DNA from: Microbacterium protaetiae
GTDB lineage: Bacteria > Actinomycetota > Actinomycetes > Actinomycetales > Microbacteriaceae
DNA: 64,000 nucleotides
Assembly (NCBI RefSeq): GCF_004135285.1
Contig: NZ_CP035494.1
Location: forward strand, 3,472,001 to 3,536,000
Reading direction: 5' to 3'
The notes beneath the pieces are model-generated. The model saw nothing but the letters and a program-made list of their open reading frames with translations. It did no database searches and had not been told where the DNA came from. Of this stretch, positions 19,786 through 28,928 are shown one piece after another. Numbering within the stretch: the first letter of the stretch is position 1; each line of letters begins with the position of its first letter. Made by a program: the position numbers and the translations under genes.

Positions 19786-20645
19786 CGACCCTCGCCCCTT
19801 CCGCCGTGCTCAGCGGCGTCGAGTGGCGCGCGCTCGAGGCCGCACACCGCGCCCGCGCCGATGCCCTGACGGCGGGCCATCGTGAACGAGCAGCACGCGG
19901 CGAGAAGCATCCTGTTGAGGACTTTCTCTTCGCCTACTACTCATACAAGCCGGCGGTGCTGCGCACGTGGCATCCCGGCGTCGGCATCCAGCTCGAAGAT
20001 GCGGCGGAGCGTGCGCACAAGCGCTGGTATACACAGGGGACGACGCCGGGCAGCGCCCGCGTCGACGCCGCCGCGTACCGCGCCGCCAAGGCCCCGCTCG
20101 TCGACGCTGTCACGCGACTTCTGCGCGCCACCGTCGATCGCCCCGCCCGGTTCGGCTGCTTCGGACTGCACGAGTGGGCGATGGTCTACCGACAGCGCGA
20201 GCACCGGCATCCGGTTCCCCTGCGCCTCGGCCAGAGCGAGACCGACGCCGTCGTCGAGGACCACGACCTGCGCTGCACGCACTTCGACGCGTTCCGGTTC
20301 TTCACTTCCGAAGCTGTCCCCCGCAATTCCGCACCGCTCACCCGCGATGGTCAGGCCGCCAGCGAACAGCCCGGCTGCCTGCACGCGAACATGGACCTCT
20401 ACAAGTGGGCGGTCAAGCTCGGTCCCCTCGTTCCGGGCGAGCTGCTGCTGGATGCTTTTGAGCTGGCCCGTGACATCCGCTATCTCGATATGCAGGCATC
20501 GCCCTACGACATGGCCGCGTGGGCAGGTGAACCGGTGCGCATCGAGACCGCCGAGGGCAAGGCCGAGTATGTGCGCCGCCAACGCGCGTTCGCGGCGCGC
20601 GCGAACGCGCTGCGCCAGCGCCTGCTCGCCGCGACCGAGCACTAA
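19782..20645 (+). CDS. 3-methyladenine DNA glycosylase-like protein
   Basis: A 287-residue soluble protein opening MTTLAPSAVLSGVEWRALEA with a conserved FLFAYYSYKPAVLRTWHPG and FGCFGLHEWAMVY. I recall this family as commonly labelled 3-methyladenine DNA glycosylase in actinobacteria, but I see no helix-hairpin-helix glycosylase motif, so the activity should be taken as a label. The start overlaps the NUDIX stop by ATGA and the operon context (SRAP, NUDIX) supports a DNA-maintenance role. Confidence 0.55.
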   Translation: MTTLAPSAVLSGVEWRALEAAHRARADALTAGHRERAARGEKHPVEDFLFAYYSYKPAVLRTWHPGVGIQLEDAAERAHKRWYTQGTTPGSARVDAAAYRAAKAPLVDAVTRLLRATVDRPARFGCFGLHEWAMVYRQREHRHPVPLRLGQSETDAVVEDHDLRCTHFDAFRFFTSEAVPRNSAPLTRDGQAASEQPGCLHANMDLYKWAVKLGPLVPGELLLDAFELARDIRYLDMQASPYDMAAWAGEPVRIETAEGKAEYVRRQRAFAARANALRQRLLAATEH

Positions 20646-20723
20646 CTCAGTCTGTGGGGCCGCCTGCACGGCACCCAGGCGCGCGAAGTGGGCATTGTCT
20701 GCTCTCGGTCCCACTGCTCAGAC

Positions 20724-20822
20724 TGAGTACGTGCACGCGAAGAGCGCAGAGTACGTGCGCGCAAAGAGCGCAGAGTACGTGCACGCGAAGAACGCAGAGT
20801 ACGTGCGCTCCCGCCCGACACC
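20724..20822. repeat. Short tandem repeat, 24-bp unit, about four copies
   Basis: GTACGTGC recurs at 20727, 20751, 20775 and 20799, each in a unit like AGAGTACGTGCACGCGAAG. The array lies in the 252-base gap between the glycosylase-like gene and the DUF2510 gene. Just before it, CTCAGTCTG (about 20645) and CAGACTGAG (about 20719) form an inverted repeat. No gene is visible in the gap. Confidence 0.85.
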
Positions 20823-20897
20823 GCACGAAACCACCGGGAATGCACCCGATACGGTAGTCATATCGGCTTTTTCATCCCACAGAGGAGACGCACGACC

Positions 20898-21710
20898 GTG
20901 AGCACCGACACCCCGCTGCCCCCCGCCGGCTGGTACCCCGACCCGCAGGGCGGCACCGGTGAGCGCTGGTGGAACGGCGCGGCCTGGTCGACCGAGACGC
21001 GCGCTGCCGCGCCGAATGCTCAGCCCGCTGAGCCTTCGGCCCCCGTTGGCTACCCGGGGGCACAGCCGGGCTACGGCACTACGCAACAGGGCTACCCCGG
21101 CACCCAGCAGACCTACCCCGGCACCCAGCAGGGCTACCCCGGCACCCAGCAGGGCTACCCCGGCACCCCGCAGACCAACCCGAACACCCAGCAGGGCTAC
21201 CCCGGAACCCAGCAGACCTACCCCAACACCCAGCAGGGCTACCCCAGCTATGCCCAGGGTGCGCCCGTCGCCGCACCGATCGGCATCTGGCGCTCCCCCG
21301 TCGACGACCGCCCCGTCGTGTCGAACCCCATCGACGCGGTCCGCACGATCTTCAGCAAGTACGCACGCTTCGAGGGCCGCGCCAGTCGCGCCGAGTACTG
21401 GTGGTGGATGCTGGCGAACCTCGTGATCGCCGTCGCGTGCTACGTCATCGCGTTGGTGCTGATCTTCACGGCCGCCGGCGCCACCGCGGGTTCGGGCCGG
21501 TCGGGGTTCGCCGCCCTGTCGGTGTTCGGCGGACTGCTGATGCTGGCGCTCGTGCTGTGGGAACTCGCCGTCCTGGTCCCCGGGCTCGCGGTGCTCGTGC
21601 GACGTCTTCGTGACGCCGGCTTCCACTGGGGATTCATCTTCTTGGGCGTGGTGCCCGGCGGCAGCATCGCCCTTCTGGTGATGTGCTGCATGCCCAGCAA
21701 GTACCCCTGA
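20898..21710 (+). CDS. DUF2510-DUF805 membrane protein with a YPGTQQ repeat
   Basis: A 270-residue protein. Residues about 8-35 are a DUF2510 domain (PPAGWYPDP, RWWNGAAW). Residues about 52-120 are a low-complexity linker of repeated QGYPGTQQ / TYPGTQQ. The rest is a DUF805 domain (FSKYARFEGRASRAEYWWW) with three to four membrane segments. The function is unknown; DUF805 proteins are small inner-membrane proteins. The start is ATG-equivalent GTG 20898 after AGAGGAG. The linker is encoded by imperfect 21-base repeats. Confidence 0.9.
   Translation: MSTDTPLPPAGWYPDPQGGTGERWWNGAAWSTETRAAAPNAQPAEPSAPVGYPGAQPGYGTTQQGYPGTQQTYPGTQQGYPGTQQGYPGTPQTNPNTQQGYPGTQQTYPNTQQGYPSYAQGAPVAAPIGIWRSPVDDRPVVSNPIDAVRTIFSKYARFEGRASRAEYWWWMLANLVIAVACYVIALVLIFTAAGATAGSGRSGFAALSVFGGLLMLALVLWELAVLVPGLAVLVRRLRDAGFHWGFIFLGVVPGGSIALLVMCCMPSKYP
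21075..21250 (+). repeat. In-gene 21-bp tandem repeat
   Basis: Repeats of CAGGGCTACCCCGGCACCCAG with small changes, in frame inside the DUF2510-DUF805 gene; they encode QGYPGTQ units. Copy number could change by slippage without breaking the frame. Confidence 0.85.
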
Positions 21711-21740
21711 CAACCAGCCCTGACCGGGCCGCGAGAGGTC

Positions 21741-23369
21741 TCAGTGCCGCGCCACGATGGCCGCGGCATCGGTACCGCGCGGCAGCACACCGTACTGCCA
21801 GCCGCGGTCATCGCCCAGTCGTGCACCGATGAACGCCTCGGCGTCGACATCGGGTGCGTGTCGAAGCATGATGCTGGCCTGCAGGGCCAGGGCGAGATCT
21901 TCGGTGAGCCGGCGCGCCGCGGCGGCCGCGGCATCCAAATCGGCGCCCGAGACCTCGCGCAGCAGCGCCAGCGTGCGCGAAGTGTGCGCATCGAGCAGCG
22001 GATGCGCGCCGTGCGTGCTCTCCAGCTCAATCTGCAGCGCCGCCGCCGAGTCGGGGTCGCGTGCCAGCGCCCGCAGCACGTCGAGCGCTATCACGTTGCC
22101 CGAGCCCTCCCAGATCGCCATGACCGGCTGCTCGCGATAGCGCCGCCCCAGCGGGAACGACTCGATGTAGCCGTTGCCGCCGAGGCACTCCATGGCCTCG
22201 TATGCGTGCTGCGGGCCGCGCTTGCAGACCCAGTACTTGGCCACCGGCGTGGCCAGCCGCCGAAGGGCGATGTCGGCGGCCGAGGCGTCGGCTTCGAACG
22301 CCTGCGCCAGTCGCAGCCCGGTCAGCATCGCCGCCTCTGACTCCAACGCGAGATCGGCGAGCACCGCCGTCATCGCGGGCTGATCGATCAGATCCCGACC
22401 GAACGCGCGCCGCCCACGGGCATGCCAGACGGCTTCGGCGACGCTCTGGCGCATGCCCGCCGACGTTCCCAGCACGCAGTCCAGCCGCGTGCGCTGCACC
22501 ATCTCGATGATCGTGCGCACCCCACGACCGGGCTCGCCCAGCAGCAACCCGACCGTGCCGTCGAATTCGATCTCGGCCGAGGCATTGGAGCGATTGCCGA
22601 CTTTGTCTTTGAGCCGCTGGATGCGGAACACGTTCCGCCCGCCGTGCGGCATCACCCGCGGCACCAGCAGACACGACAGTCCCTCGTCGGTCGCGCCGCG
22701 CCGGGTCTGGGCGAGTACCAGGAAGGCATCGGACATCGGCGCCGAGCAGAACCACTTGTGCCCGGTGAGCTGGTAGCTGTGCCCGCTGACGTGCACACCG
22801 GTCGTGGTGTTGGCCCGCACGTCCGAACCGCCCTGCTTCTCGGTCATCGCCATACCCACGAGGGCACTGGGCTTCTGGTCAGCAGGCAGCAGTCGGTGTT
22901 CGTAGCTGCGCGCATACAGCCGCGGCAGCCAGTCGTCGGCGATCCACGGCGAAGCCTTCAGCGAGGCCACCGCAGAGTGGGTCATCGAGATCGGACACGC
23001 ATGACCGGGCTCGATCTGCGCGAACAGCATGAAGGCGGCCGCCCGCGCCACCGCCGCGCCAGGGCGGGGATCGGCCCATGCCGAGGTGTGCGCACCGTGG
23101 GCCACGGCGGCAGCGATGACGCGGTGATACGACGGGTCGTACTCCACCTCGTCGAGCCGAAAGCCCCAGCGATCGAAGGTGTGCGCGACGGGCGGATGCT
23201 GGTGGGCGAGCACCGCGTCACGCTGAAAGTCCTCGCTGCCCACGAGTGCGCCGATCTCGTGCAGTTCGGCATCGGCCCACCCGCCGCCGAAGGCATCCAC
23301 CGCCTGTGTGAGCGCAAGGTTCAGGGCGTACTCGTCGACATCGACGCGCCAGTCGGGCTGGTTCTCCAC
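21741..23369 (-). CDS. AidB-like acyl-CoA dehydrogenase
   Basis: A 542-residue flavoprotein of the acyl-CoA dehydrogenase superfamily, long version like AidB. Seen are AMTEKQGGSDVRANTT, WFCSAPMSDAFLVLAQT, RLKDKVGNRSNASAEIEF, the C-terminal YEAMECLGGNGYIE and YREQPVMAIWEGSGNV. AidB proteins bind DNA and take part in the response to alkylating agents, though some relatives are isovaleryl-CoA dehydrogenases. The start is GTG 23369; there is no good alternative upstream. It lies 48 bases downstream of the sugar dehydrogenase gene in the same direction. Confidence 0.9.
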   Translation of the reverse strand: MENQPDWRVDVDEYALNLALTQAVDAFGGGWADAELHEIGALVGSEDFQRDAVLAHQHPPVAHTFDRWGFRLDEVEYDPSYHRVIAAAVAHGAHTSAWADPRPGAAVARAAAFMLFAQIEPGHACPISMTHSAVASLKASPWIADDWLPRLYARSYEHRLLPADQKPSALVGMAMTEKQGGSDVRANTTTGVHVSGHSYQLTGHKWFCSAPMSDAFLVLAQTRRGATDEGLSCLLVPRVMPHGGRNVFRIQRLKDKVGNRSNASAEIEFDGTVGLLLGEPGRGVRTIIEMVQRTRLDCVLGTSAGMRQSVAEAVWHARGRRAFGRDLIDQPAMTAVLADLALESEAAMLTGLRLAQAFEADASAADIALRRLATPVAKYWVCKRGPQHAYEAMECLGGNGYIESFPLGRRYREQPVMAIWEGSGNVIALDVLRALARDPDSAAALQIELESTHGAHPLLDAHTSRTLALLREVSGADLDAAAAAARRLTEDLALALQASIMLRHAPDVDAEAFIGARLGDDRGWQYGVLPRGTDAAAIVARH

Positions 23370-23417
23370 GAGATGCGTGCCGCCGGGCTGGCGGCCGCGC
23401 CGAGTGTGGTCATGCCG

Positions 23418-24530
23418 TCACGCTACTGCGAACCGCAGCAGCCGATCATCCCCGCTGCGCGGGCTTCCGCGGCCGTCGGTGTTGTTCGTCAGAATCCACA
23501 GGCTTCCATCTGCCGCAACGGTGACGTCACGCAGCCGGCCGTACCCCGACAGCACGGGCGAGGGATCACCCACCACGGAGCCACGGTCGGTCACGACGCG
23601 CCACAGTCGTTCGCCCCGCAGGCTCGCAAGATACAGCTCGCTTCCGCGGGCTGCCAGACCGCTGGGGCTGGCCTGATCGGTCGGCCACTGCACGAGAGGA
23701 TCCCGAAAGCGGTCGTCGTGGGCGATGCCTTCCACGACCGGCCACCCATAGTTGCCGCCGGGGACGATCACGTTGAGCTCGTCCCACGTGTTCTGGCCGA
23801 ACTCGCTCGCCCACATCGTGCCGTCGGCCGTCCATGCAATGCCCTGCACGTTGCGATGCCCATAGCTGTACACGGCGTTGCCGAACGGATTGCCCGGCGC
23901 GCTCTGGCCCTGCGGCGTCACCCGCAGGATCTTGCCGTTGAGGCTCGAGGTGTCCTGCGAGTCGGTCGAGCTTCCGGCATCCCCGGTGGTCACGTAGAGC
24001 ATTCCGTCGGGCCCGAAGGCGATCCTGCCTCCGTTGTGAAAGGTGGCCTTGTGGATGCCGCTGAGCACGACCTCGACCGCGCCCAGGCGGTACGACCCGG
24101 CCCGGCCTCTCAGCGGCATCCGCACGACCCGGTTGTCGGAAGACGCGGCGTGGTAGGCGTACAGCCACGTCGTATCGCCGTCGGTGTGCACAGCGATGCC
24201 GTTCAAGCCGGCTTCGCCGTCGGCGACCACGCTCGGAACGACGCCCACCTCGCGCACGGTGTGCGCAGCGGTGATCTCGAGGATGGTGCCGTCGTCGCGT
24301 TGTGAGACAAGCGCCCCGCCGTCGGGCAGCAGCGCTATCGACCACGGCGCTGCGAGGCCGTCGACGATCGTCGAGGGCGCGGCGCCCGACGGCGCCGTGC
24401 CGCCCGACTCGGTCGATGATGGCGCAGTCTCCGACGGCGCATTGGACGTGGGCGCCGCCTGCGGTGCGCACCCGACCAGCGCCACGGCAAGAGTCGCCGC
24501 GAGAAGAATCCGAACCATCCGTGCGCGCAT
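23418..24530 (-). CDS. PQQ-type soluble sugar dehydrogenase, lipoprotein
   Basis: A 370-residue secreted lipoprotein. The signal ends in the lipobox LVGCAP, followed by a Ser/Thr/Pro/Ala-rich linker, then a six-bladed propeller of the GDH-B / Asd type (LAAPWSIALLPDG, GEAGLNGIAVH, YSYGHRNVQGIAW, EFGQNTWDELN, GGNYGWP). Relatives oxidise aldoses with PQQ outside the membrane. No PQQ-synthesis genes are visible here, so the cofactor would have to come from elsewhere. Confidence 0.9.
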   Translation of the reverse strand: MRARMVRILLAATLAVALVGCAPQAAPTSNAPSETAPSSTESGGTAPSGAAPSTIVDGLAAPWSIALLPDGGALVSQRDDGTILEITAAHTVREVGVVPSVVADGEAGLNGIAVHTDGDTTWLYAYHAASSDNRVVRMPLRGRAGSYRLGAVEVVLSGIHKATFHNGGRIAFGPDGMLYVTTGDAGSSTDSQDTSSLNGKILRVTPQGQSAPGNPFGNAVYSYGHRNVQGIAWTADGTMWASEFGQNTWDELNVIVPGGNYGWPVVEGIAHDDRFRDPLVQWPTDQASPSGLAARGSELYLASLRGERLWRVVTDRGSVVGDPSPVLSGYGRLRDVTVAADGSLWILTNNTDGRGSPRSGDDRLLRFAVA

Positions 24531-24611
24531 AGGTCCCCCGCATCCACCATCCCCCGCCCGCCGACCGCGCGCAATGCTGGCCCTGGCTCACAGGAAAGTG
24601 CCAGGATAGGA

Positions 24612-26111
24612 ATGGCCGCACCGACCCCGCCCTTGGAGGCACCCGTGTCCGCACCCGACGAGACCCTGCCCGCCGCATCCACCCTCATCGAGCGCACCGG
24701 CATCGAGATCATTCCCGAGTCGCAGCGCACCGCCAAACCACGCGACCTCTTCTGGCCGTGGTTCGCCGCCAATGTGTCGGTGTTCGGCATGTCGTACGGG
24801 TCGTTCGTGCTCGGCTTCGGCATCTCGTTCTGGCAGGCCACGATCGTCTCGGTGATCGGTATCGTCGTCTCGTTCTTCTTGTGCGGCCTGATCGCCATCG
24901 CCGGCAAGCGCGGCTCGGCGCCGACAATGGTGCTCTCCCGCGCCGCCTTCGGCGTGCACGGACAGAAGGTGCCCGGAATCGTGTCGTGGCTGACCTCGAT
25001 CGGCTGGGAGACGTTCTTGGCGATCATGGCGGTGCTGGCCACCGCGACGATCATCACGCAGCTGGGCGGCGACGGTGGCGTGGCCGTCAAGATCATCGCC
25101 ATCGTGGTCGTGGCAGCCCTCATCGTCACCGCGTCGGTGCTGGGCTATCACACCATCATGAAGCTGCAGTCGGTGCTCACCTGGATCACCGGCATCGTGA
25201 CGATCCTGTACATCATCCTCGCCATCGGGCACATCGACTTCGCCACCGTGCTCGCCCAGCCCGGCGGCAACATCGGGCAGGTCATCGGCGCTCTGGTCAT
25301 GGTGATGACCGGCTTCGGCCTGGGCTGGATAAACATCGCCGCCGACTGGTCGCGCTATCAGAAGCGCACCGCCTCCGACGGCGCCATCATCGGCTGGAAC
25401 ACCTTCGGCGGTGCGATAGCGCCGGTGATCCTGGTGGTGTTCGGTCTGCTGCTGGGCGGTTCCGACGCCGACCTCGCCGACGGTATCGCGAACGATCCGA
25501 TCGGCGCTCTCGCCCAGATCCTGCCGGTGTGGGTGCTGGTGCCGTTCCTGATCACGGCGATTCTCGCGCTCGTGTCGGGAGCGGTGCTGGGCATCTACTC
25601 GTCGGGACTCACGCTGCTCAGCCTCGGCATCCGCATCCCGCGCCCCTCGGCTGCGGCGATCGACGGCGTCATCCTCACCCTCGGCACCATCTGGGTGGTC
25701 TTCTTCGCGCAGAGCTTCCTCGGCCCCTTCCAGAGCTTCTTGATCACCCTGGGCGTGCCGCTGGCCGCCTGGGCCGGCATCCTCATCGCTGACATTCTGC
25801 GGCGGCGGCGCGACTATGACGACGATGCCCTCTTCGACGCCAAGGGCCGCTACGGCTCCTGGGACTGGACCTCGATCATCACGATGGTCGTCTGCTCGGT
25901 CATCGGCTGGGGCTTCGTGATCAACAACTTCGCCGATGAGGCTGCCTGGAACAACTGGCAGGGATACTTCCTGTTCCTCATCGGCGGCAAAGACGGCGAC
26001 TGGGCTTACGCGAACCTCGGCGTCTTCTTCGCCCTGGTCATCGGGTTCGTCGTGACCTGGTTTGCGCGCGCCGGCACGATCCGGCGGCAAGAGGAGGGAA
26101 CGGGGCGTTGA
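24612..26111 (+). CDS. NCS1-family purine/pyrimidine permease
   Basis: A 499-residue transporter with about 12 membrane segments. It has the NCS1 features of an N-terminal RTAKPRDLFWPWFAANVSVF, the cation-site region GFGISFWQ and NIAADWSRYQKR. The family imports nucleobases, hydantoins or thiamine with a cation. Its stop overlaps the start of the isochorismatase-like gene (TTGA), so import and hydrolysis of one compound are likely linked. A 500-residue frame on the other strand is a shadow. Confidence 0.9.
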   Translation: MAAPTPPLEAPVSAPDETLPAASTLIERTGIEIIPESQRTAKPRDLFWPWFAANVSVFGMSYGSFVLGFGISFWQATIVSVIGIVVSFFLCGLIAIAGKRGSAPTMVLSRAAFGVHGQKVPGIVSWLTSIGWETFLAIMAVLATATIITQLGGDGGVAVKIIAIVVVAALIVTASVLGYHTIMKLQSVLTWITGIVTILYIILAIGHIDFATVLAQPGGNIGQVIGALVMVMTGFGLGWINIAADWSRYQKRTASDGAIIGWNTFGGAIAPVILVVFGLLLGGSDADLADGIANDPIGALAQILPVWVLVPFLITAILALVSGAVLGIYSSGLTLLSLGIRIPRPSAAAIDGVILTLGTIWVVFFAQSFLGPFQSFLITLGVPLAAWAGILIADILRRRRDYDDDALFDAKGRYGSWDWTSIITMVVCSVIGWGFVINNFADEAAWNNWQGYFLFLIGGKDGDWAYANLGVFFALVIGFVVTWFARAGTIRRQEEGTGR

Positions 26112-26692
26112 GCGGAGGCGCGGCTGGCGACCGAGCCATGCCGCAGCCCTGGCTCGTCGTCATCGACCCGCAGAACATCTTCGCGTCTCCCGAATCCGCC
26201 TGGGGATCACCGTTCTTCGCCGAGGCGATGACGAAGATCCACTCCCTGGCCGAAGCGTTCGGCCCGCGCGTCGTGGTCACACGCTGGTTGCCCACCGCCG
26301 ACCGCGCGACGGCGTGGGGTGACTACTTCGCCGCCTGGCCGTTCGCGGATGTACCCGCCGACGACCCGCTCTACGGGTTGGTACGGGATGCCGCGGGCCT
26401 GTCACCGCGCGCGACGCTGGACCTGCCCACCTTCGGCAAGTGGGGCCCCGAGCTCGCGGCGATCACGGGACCCGCACCGCATCTTGTGCTGTGCGGGGTC
26501 TCCACCGACTGCTGCGTGATCTCCACGGCGCTGCCGGCGGCCGATGCCGGCGCGCACGTGCGGATCGTCGCCGATGCCTGCGCCGGCTCGACCGCCGAGA
26601 ATCAGGCAGCCGCGCTGCACGTGCTCGGCCTGTATCCCCCGCAGATCACGGTGACCGATACGGCCGCGGTGCTGGCCGCGCTCACCCGGTGA
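26108..26692 (+). CDS. Isochorismatase-like cysteine hydrolase
   Basis: A 194-residue cysteine hydrolase. Visible catalytic parts are the Asp in LVVIDPQNIF, the Lys in FGKWGPEL and the nucleophile Cys in GVSTDCCVIST. The start is TTG 26108, chosen because GAGGAGG lies nine bases upstream and it overlaps the permease stop; ATG 26138 is the alternative. Substrate candidates from context are ureido or amide compounds derived from nucleobases. The 3' end overlaps the GH3 gene by 11 bases (convergent). Confidence 0.88.
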   Translation: MSGGAAGDRAMPQPWLVVIDPQNIFASPESAWGSPFFAEAMTKIHSLAEAFGPRVVVTRWLPTADRATAWGDYFAAWPFADVPADDPLYGLVRDAAGLSPRATLDLPTFGKWGPELAAITGPAPHLVLCGVSTDCCVISTALPAADAGAHVRIVADACAGSTAENQAAALHVLGLYPPQITVTDTAAVLAALTR

Positions 26693-28928
26693 CGGTGAAC
26701 TCCGCGGCCAGCAGGTCCTCGTCACGCGATGACGCGCCCACCAGGGCGTGGAAGGCCCCCGGCTCGACCACACGCCGGCCGGCGGCATCCACTATCGTGC
26801 ACTCGGCGACGGGCAACTCGATGCGCACGCGCGCGCTCGCGCCGGGTGCGACATCGACCTGCCGGTACGCCTTGAGCTCCTTCTCGGCCCAGCTCACCGA
26901 GGTGATCTCGTCGCGCACGTACAGCTGCACGGTCTCGCGCACCGGCCTGGTTCCGGTGTTGCGCACAGTGACCTCGGCGACCAGGGCGTCGGTGACCGCC
27001 ACCTCGGTGCGCGCGAGCACGAGATCTGTGTATTCGACGGTCGTGTAGCTGCGTCCCTGCCCGAACGCCCATGTCGGCGACTGCGTCAGGTCGGCGTAGC
27101 GGTCGCCGTGCTGCCCGCGCACCCGGTTGTAATAGACCGGAAGCTGGCCCGCGTGCCGCGCGAACGAGATCGGCAGGCGGCCTGCGGGCTCGACCTCGCC
27201 GAAGAGGATTTCGGCGAGCGCACGGCCGCCCTGCATCCCGGGGTTGGCGATCCAGAGCACTCCGGCGGCAGCGTGCACCGATGTCGGCAGCACGAGCGGC
27301 TTGGACGCCAGCAGCACGACGACGACCGGAGTACCGGTGGCGATCAACGCATCGAGCAGGGCGTTCTGCCCACCGATCAGCTCCAGCGTGGCCGTGGAGC
27401 GGCCCTCACCGACCAGTTCGATGTGGTCGCCGACGACGGCCACCACGACATCGGCGGCAGTGGCGGCCTGCACCGCTTCGGCGATCATCGCCTCGTCGGG
27501 CAGACACGGGTGCACGATGGGCGGACGCGGCTGCCCGTCGGGGAAGGTCGCACCCGCCGGGTCGGGCTGCATCGTGAGGATGTCGGCCCCGCGCACATGC
27601 GTGATCGTGGAACCGGCGGGGGCGAGGTCGCGAATGCCGTCGAGCACCGTGGTGATCAGCTCGCGCGGCTGTGCGTCGAGCCAGTCGACCTGGCCCGAGC
27701 CGCCGGCCCAGTCGCCCAGCTGGAACTGGGCGTCATCGGCGAGCGGTCCCACCACCGCGATGGACGCCGCGCGCGGGGGCAAGGGCAGCGTCCCGTCATT
27801 CTCCAGGAGCACGATCGAACGACGGGCGGCTTCGAGGTTGAGCGTGGCGTGCGCGGGTGCACCCACGATCTTCTCCAGACCGGGTTGCGGCAGCCGGGGG
27901 TTCTCGAACAGGCCCAGATCGAACTTCAGGGTCAGGTTGCGCGCCACGGCATCGTCGAAGGCGTCGGGCGGCAGCATCCCGCTGCGCACTGCCTCCAGGG
28001 CGCCCTCGAAGAACCGCGGTGTCGTCATGATCATGTCGTTGCCGGCACGCACGGCCGCGGCCGCCGCGTGCGTGTCGTCGGGCTGCACATGCTGTTCCCA
28101 CACCATGCGCCCGACATTGTCCCAATCGGTGACAAGGGTGCCGGTGTAGCCCCACTCCCCCTTCAGCACATCGGTGAGCAGCCATTCGTTGACGGTGATC
28201 GGCACGCCGTCCATGCTCTGGTAGCCGAGCATGAACGTGCGGCATCCCTCTCGCGCCACCTTTTCGAACGGCGGCAGGAACCAGCTGCGCAGCTTGCGGC
28301 GCGAGATGTCTGCCTCGCTGGCGTCGCGCCCACCCTGCGTCTCGGAGTATCCGGCGAAGTGTTTCGCGGTGGCCAGGATCGCGGTCTCATCGGCCAGGCC
28401 CGAGCCCTGATAACCGCGCACCATCGCCGCGGCGAGTTCGCCGATGAGAAACGGGTCTTCGCCGAACGTCTCGTTCACCCGACCCCAGCGCAGATCGCGG
28501 GCGATGCACAACACCGGTGAGAAGGTCCAGTGGATGCCGGTGGCCGCGACTTCGACGGCCGTGACGCGGGCGACCCGCTCGAGCAGTTCTGCGTCCCAGC
28601 TCGCGGCGAGCCCCAGCTGAGTGGGGAAGATCGTCGCGCCGGGCCAGAAGGAGTGCCCGTGGATGCAGTCCTCGGCCACCAGCAGCGGAATCCGCAGTCG
28701 AGTACGAGCGGTCAGCTCGTTCGCCTGCACAATGCGCTCGGGCGAGGTGTGCAGGATCGAGCCGACATGCCTGCGCAGCACGGCGTCGTCGAGATCGCCG
28801 CGGGCGTCGAGCTGCAGCATCTGCCCGATCTTCTCCTCGAGCGTCATCCGTGCGAGCAGGTCGGTGACCCGCTCGGCGGTCGTCAACGAGGAGTCGAGGT
28901 ATGGGAGGGTGTCGGATACGAGGCTCAT
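26682..28928 (-). CDS. GH3 beta-glucosidase/beta-xylosidase
   Basis: A 748-residue family 3 enzyme with all three domains: the TIM-like barrel with AKHFAGY (189-194) and the nucleophile Asp in LVTDWDNVG (D268), the alpha/beta sandwich, and a C-terminal fibronectin-type domain (WAEKELKAYRQ). No signal peptide, so it acts in the cytosol. Start at ATG 28928, overlapping the upstream permease stop by ATGA; a longer upstream frame is not supported. It would release glucose or xylose from the beta-linked oligosaccharide imported by the coupled ABC system. Confidence 0.95.
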   Translation of the reverse strand: MSLVSDTLPYLDSSLTTAERVTDLLARMTLEEKIGQMLQLDARGDLDDAVLRRHVGSILHTSPERIVQANELTARTRLRIPLLVAEDCIHGHSFWPGATIFPTQLGLAASWDAELLERVARVTAVEVAATGIHWTFSPVLCIARDLRWGRVNETFGEDPFLIGELAAAMVRGYQGSGLADETAILATAKHFAGYSETQGGRDASEADISRRKLRSWFLPPFEKVAREGCRTFMLGYQSMDGVPITVNEWLLTDVLKGEWGYTGTLVTDWDNVGRMVWEQHVQPDDTHAAAAAVRAGNDMIMTTPRFFEGALEAVRSGMLPPDAFDDAVARNLTLKFDLGLFENPRLPQPGLEKIVGAPAHATLNLEAARRSIVLLENDGTLPLPPRAASIAVVGPLADDAQFQLGDWAGGSGQVDWLDAQPRELITTVLDGIRDLAPAGSTITHVRGADILTMQPDPAGATFPDGQPRPPIVHPCLPDEAMIAEAVQAATAADVVVAVVGDHIELVGEGRSTATLELIGGQNALLDALIATGTPVVVVLLASKPLVLPTSVHAAAGVLWIANPGMQGGRALAEILFGEVEPAGRLPISFARHAGQLPVYYNRVRGQHGDRYADLTQSPTWAFGQGRSYTTVEYTDLVLARTEVAVTDALVAEVTVRNTGTRPVRETVQLYVRDEITSVSWAEKELKAYRQVDVAPGASARVRIELPVAECTIVDAAGRRVVEPGAFHALVGASSRDEDLLAAEFTVTG

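Noticed and set aside
22422..24305. A 627-codon frame on the plus strand
   Set aside because: Antisense to the acyl-CoA dehydrogenase and sugar dehydrogenase genes, without recognisable motifs.
24588..26090. A 500-codon frame on the minus strand
   Set aside because: It is antisense to the NCS1 permease and has the His/Asp/Arg-rich composition of a shadow.
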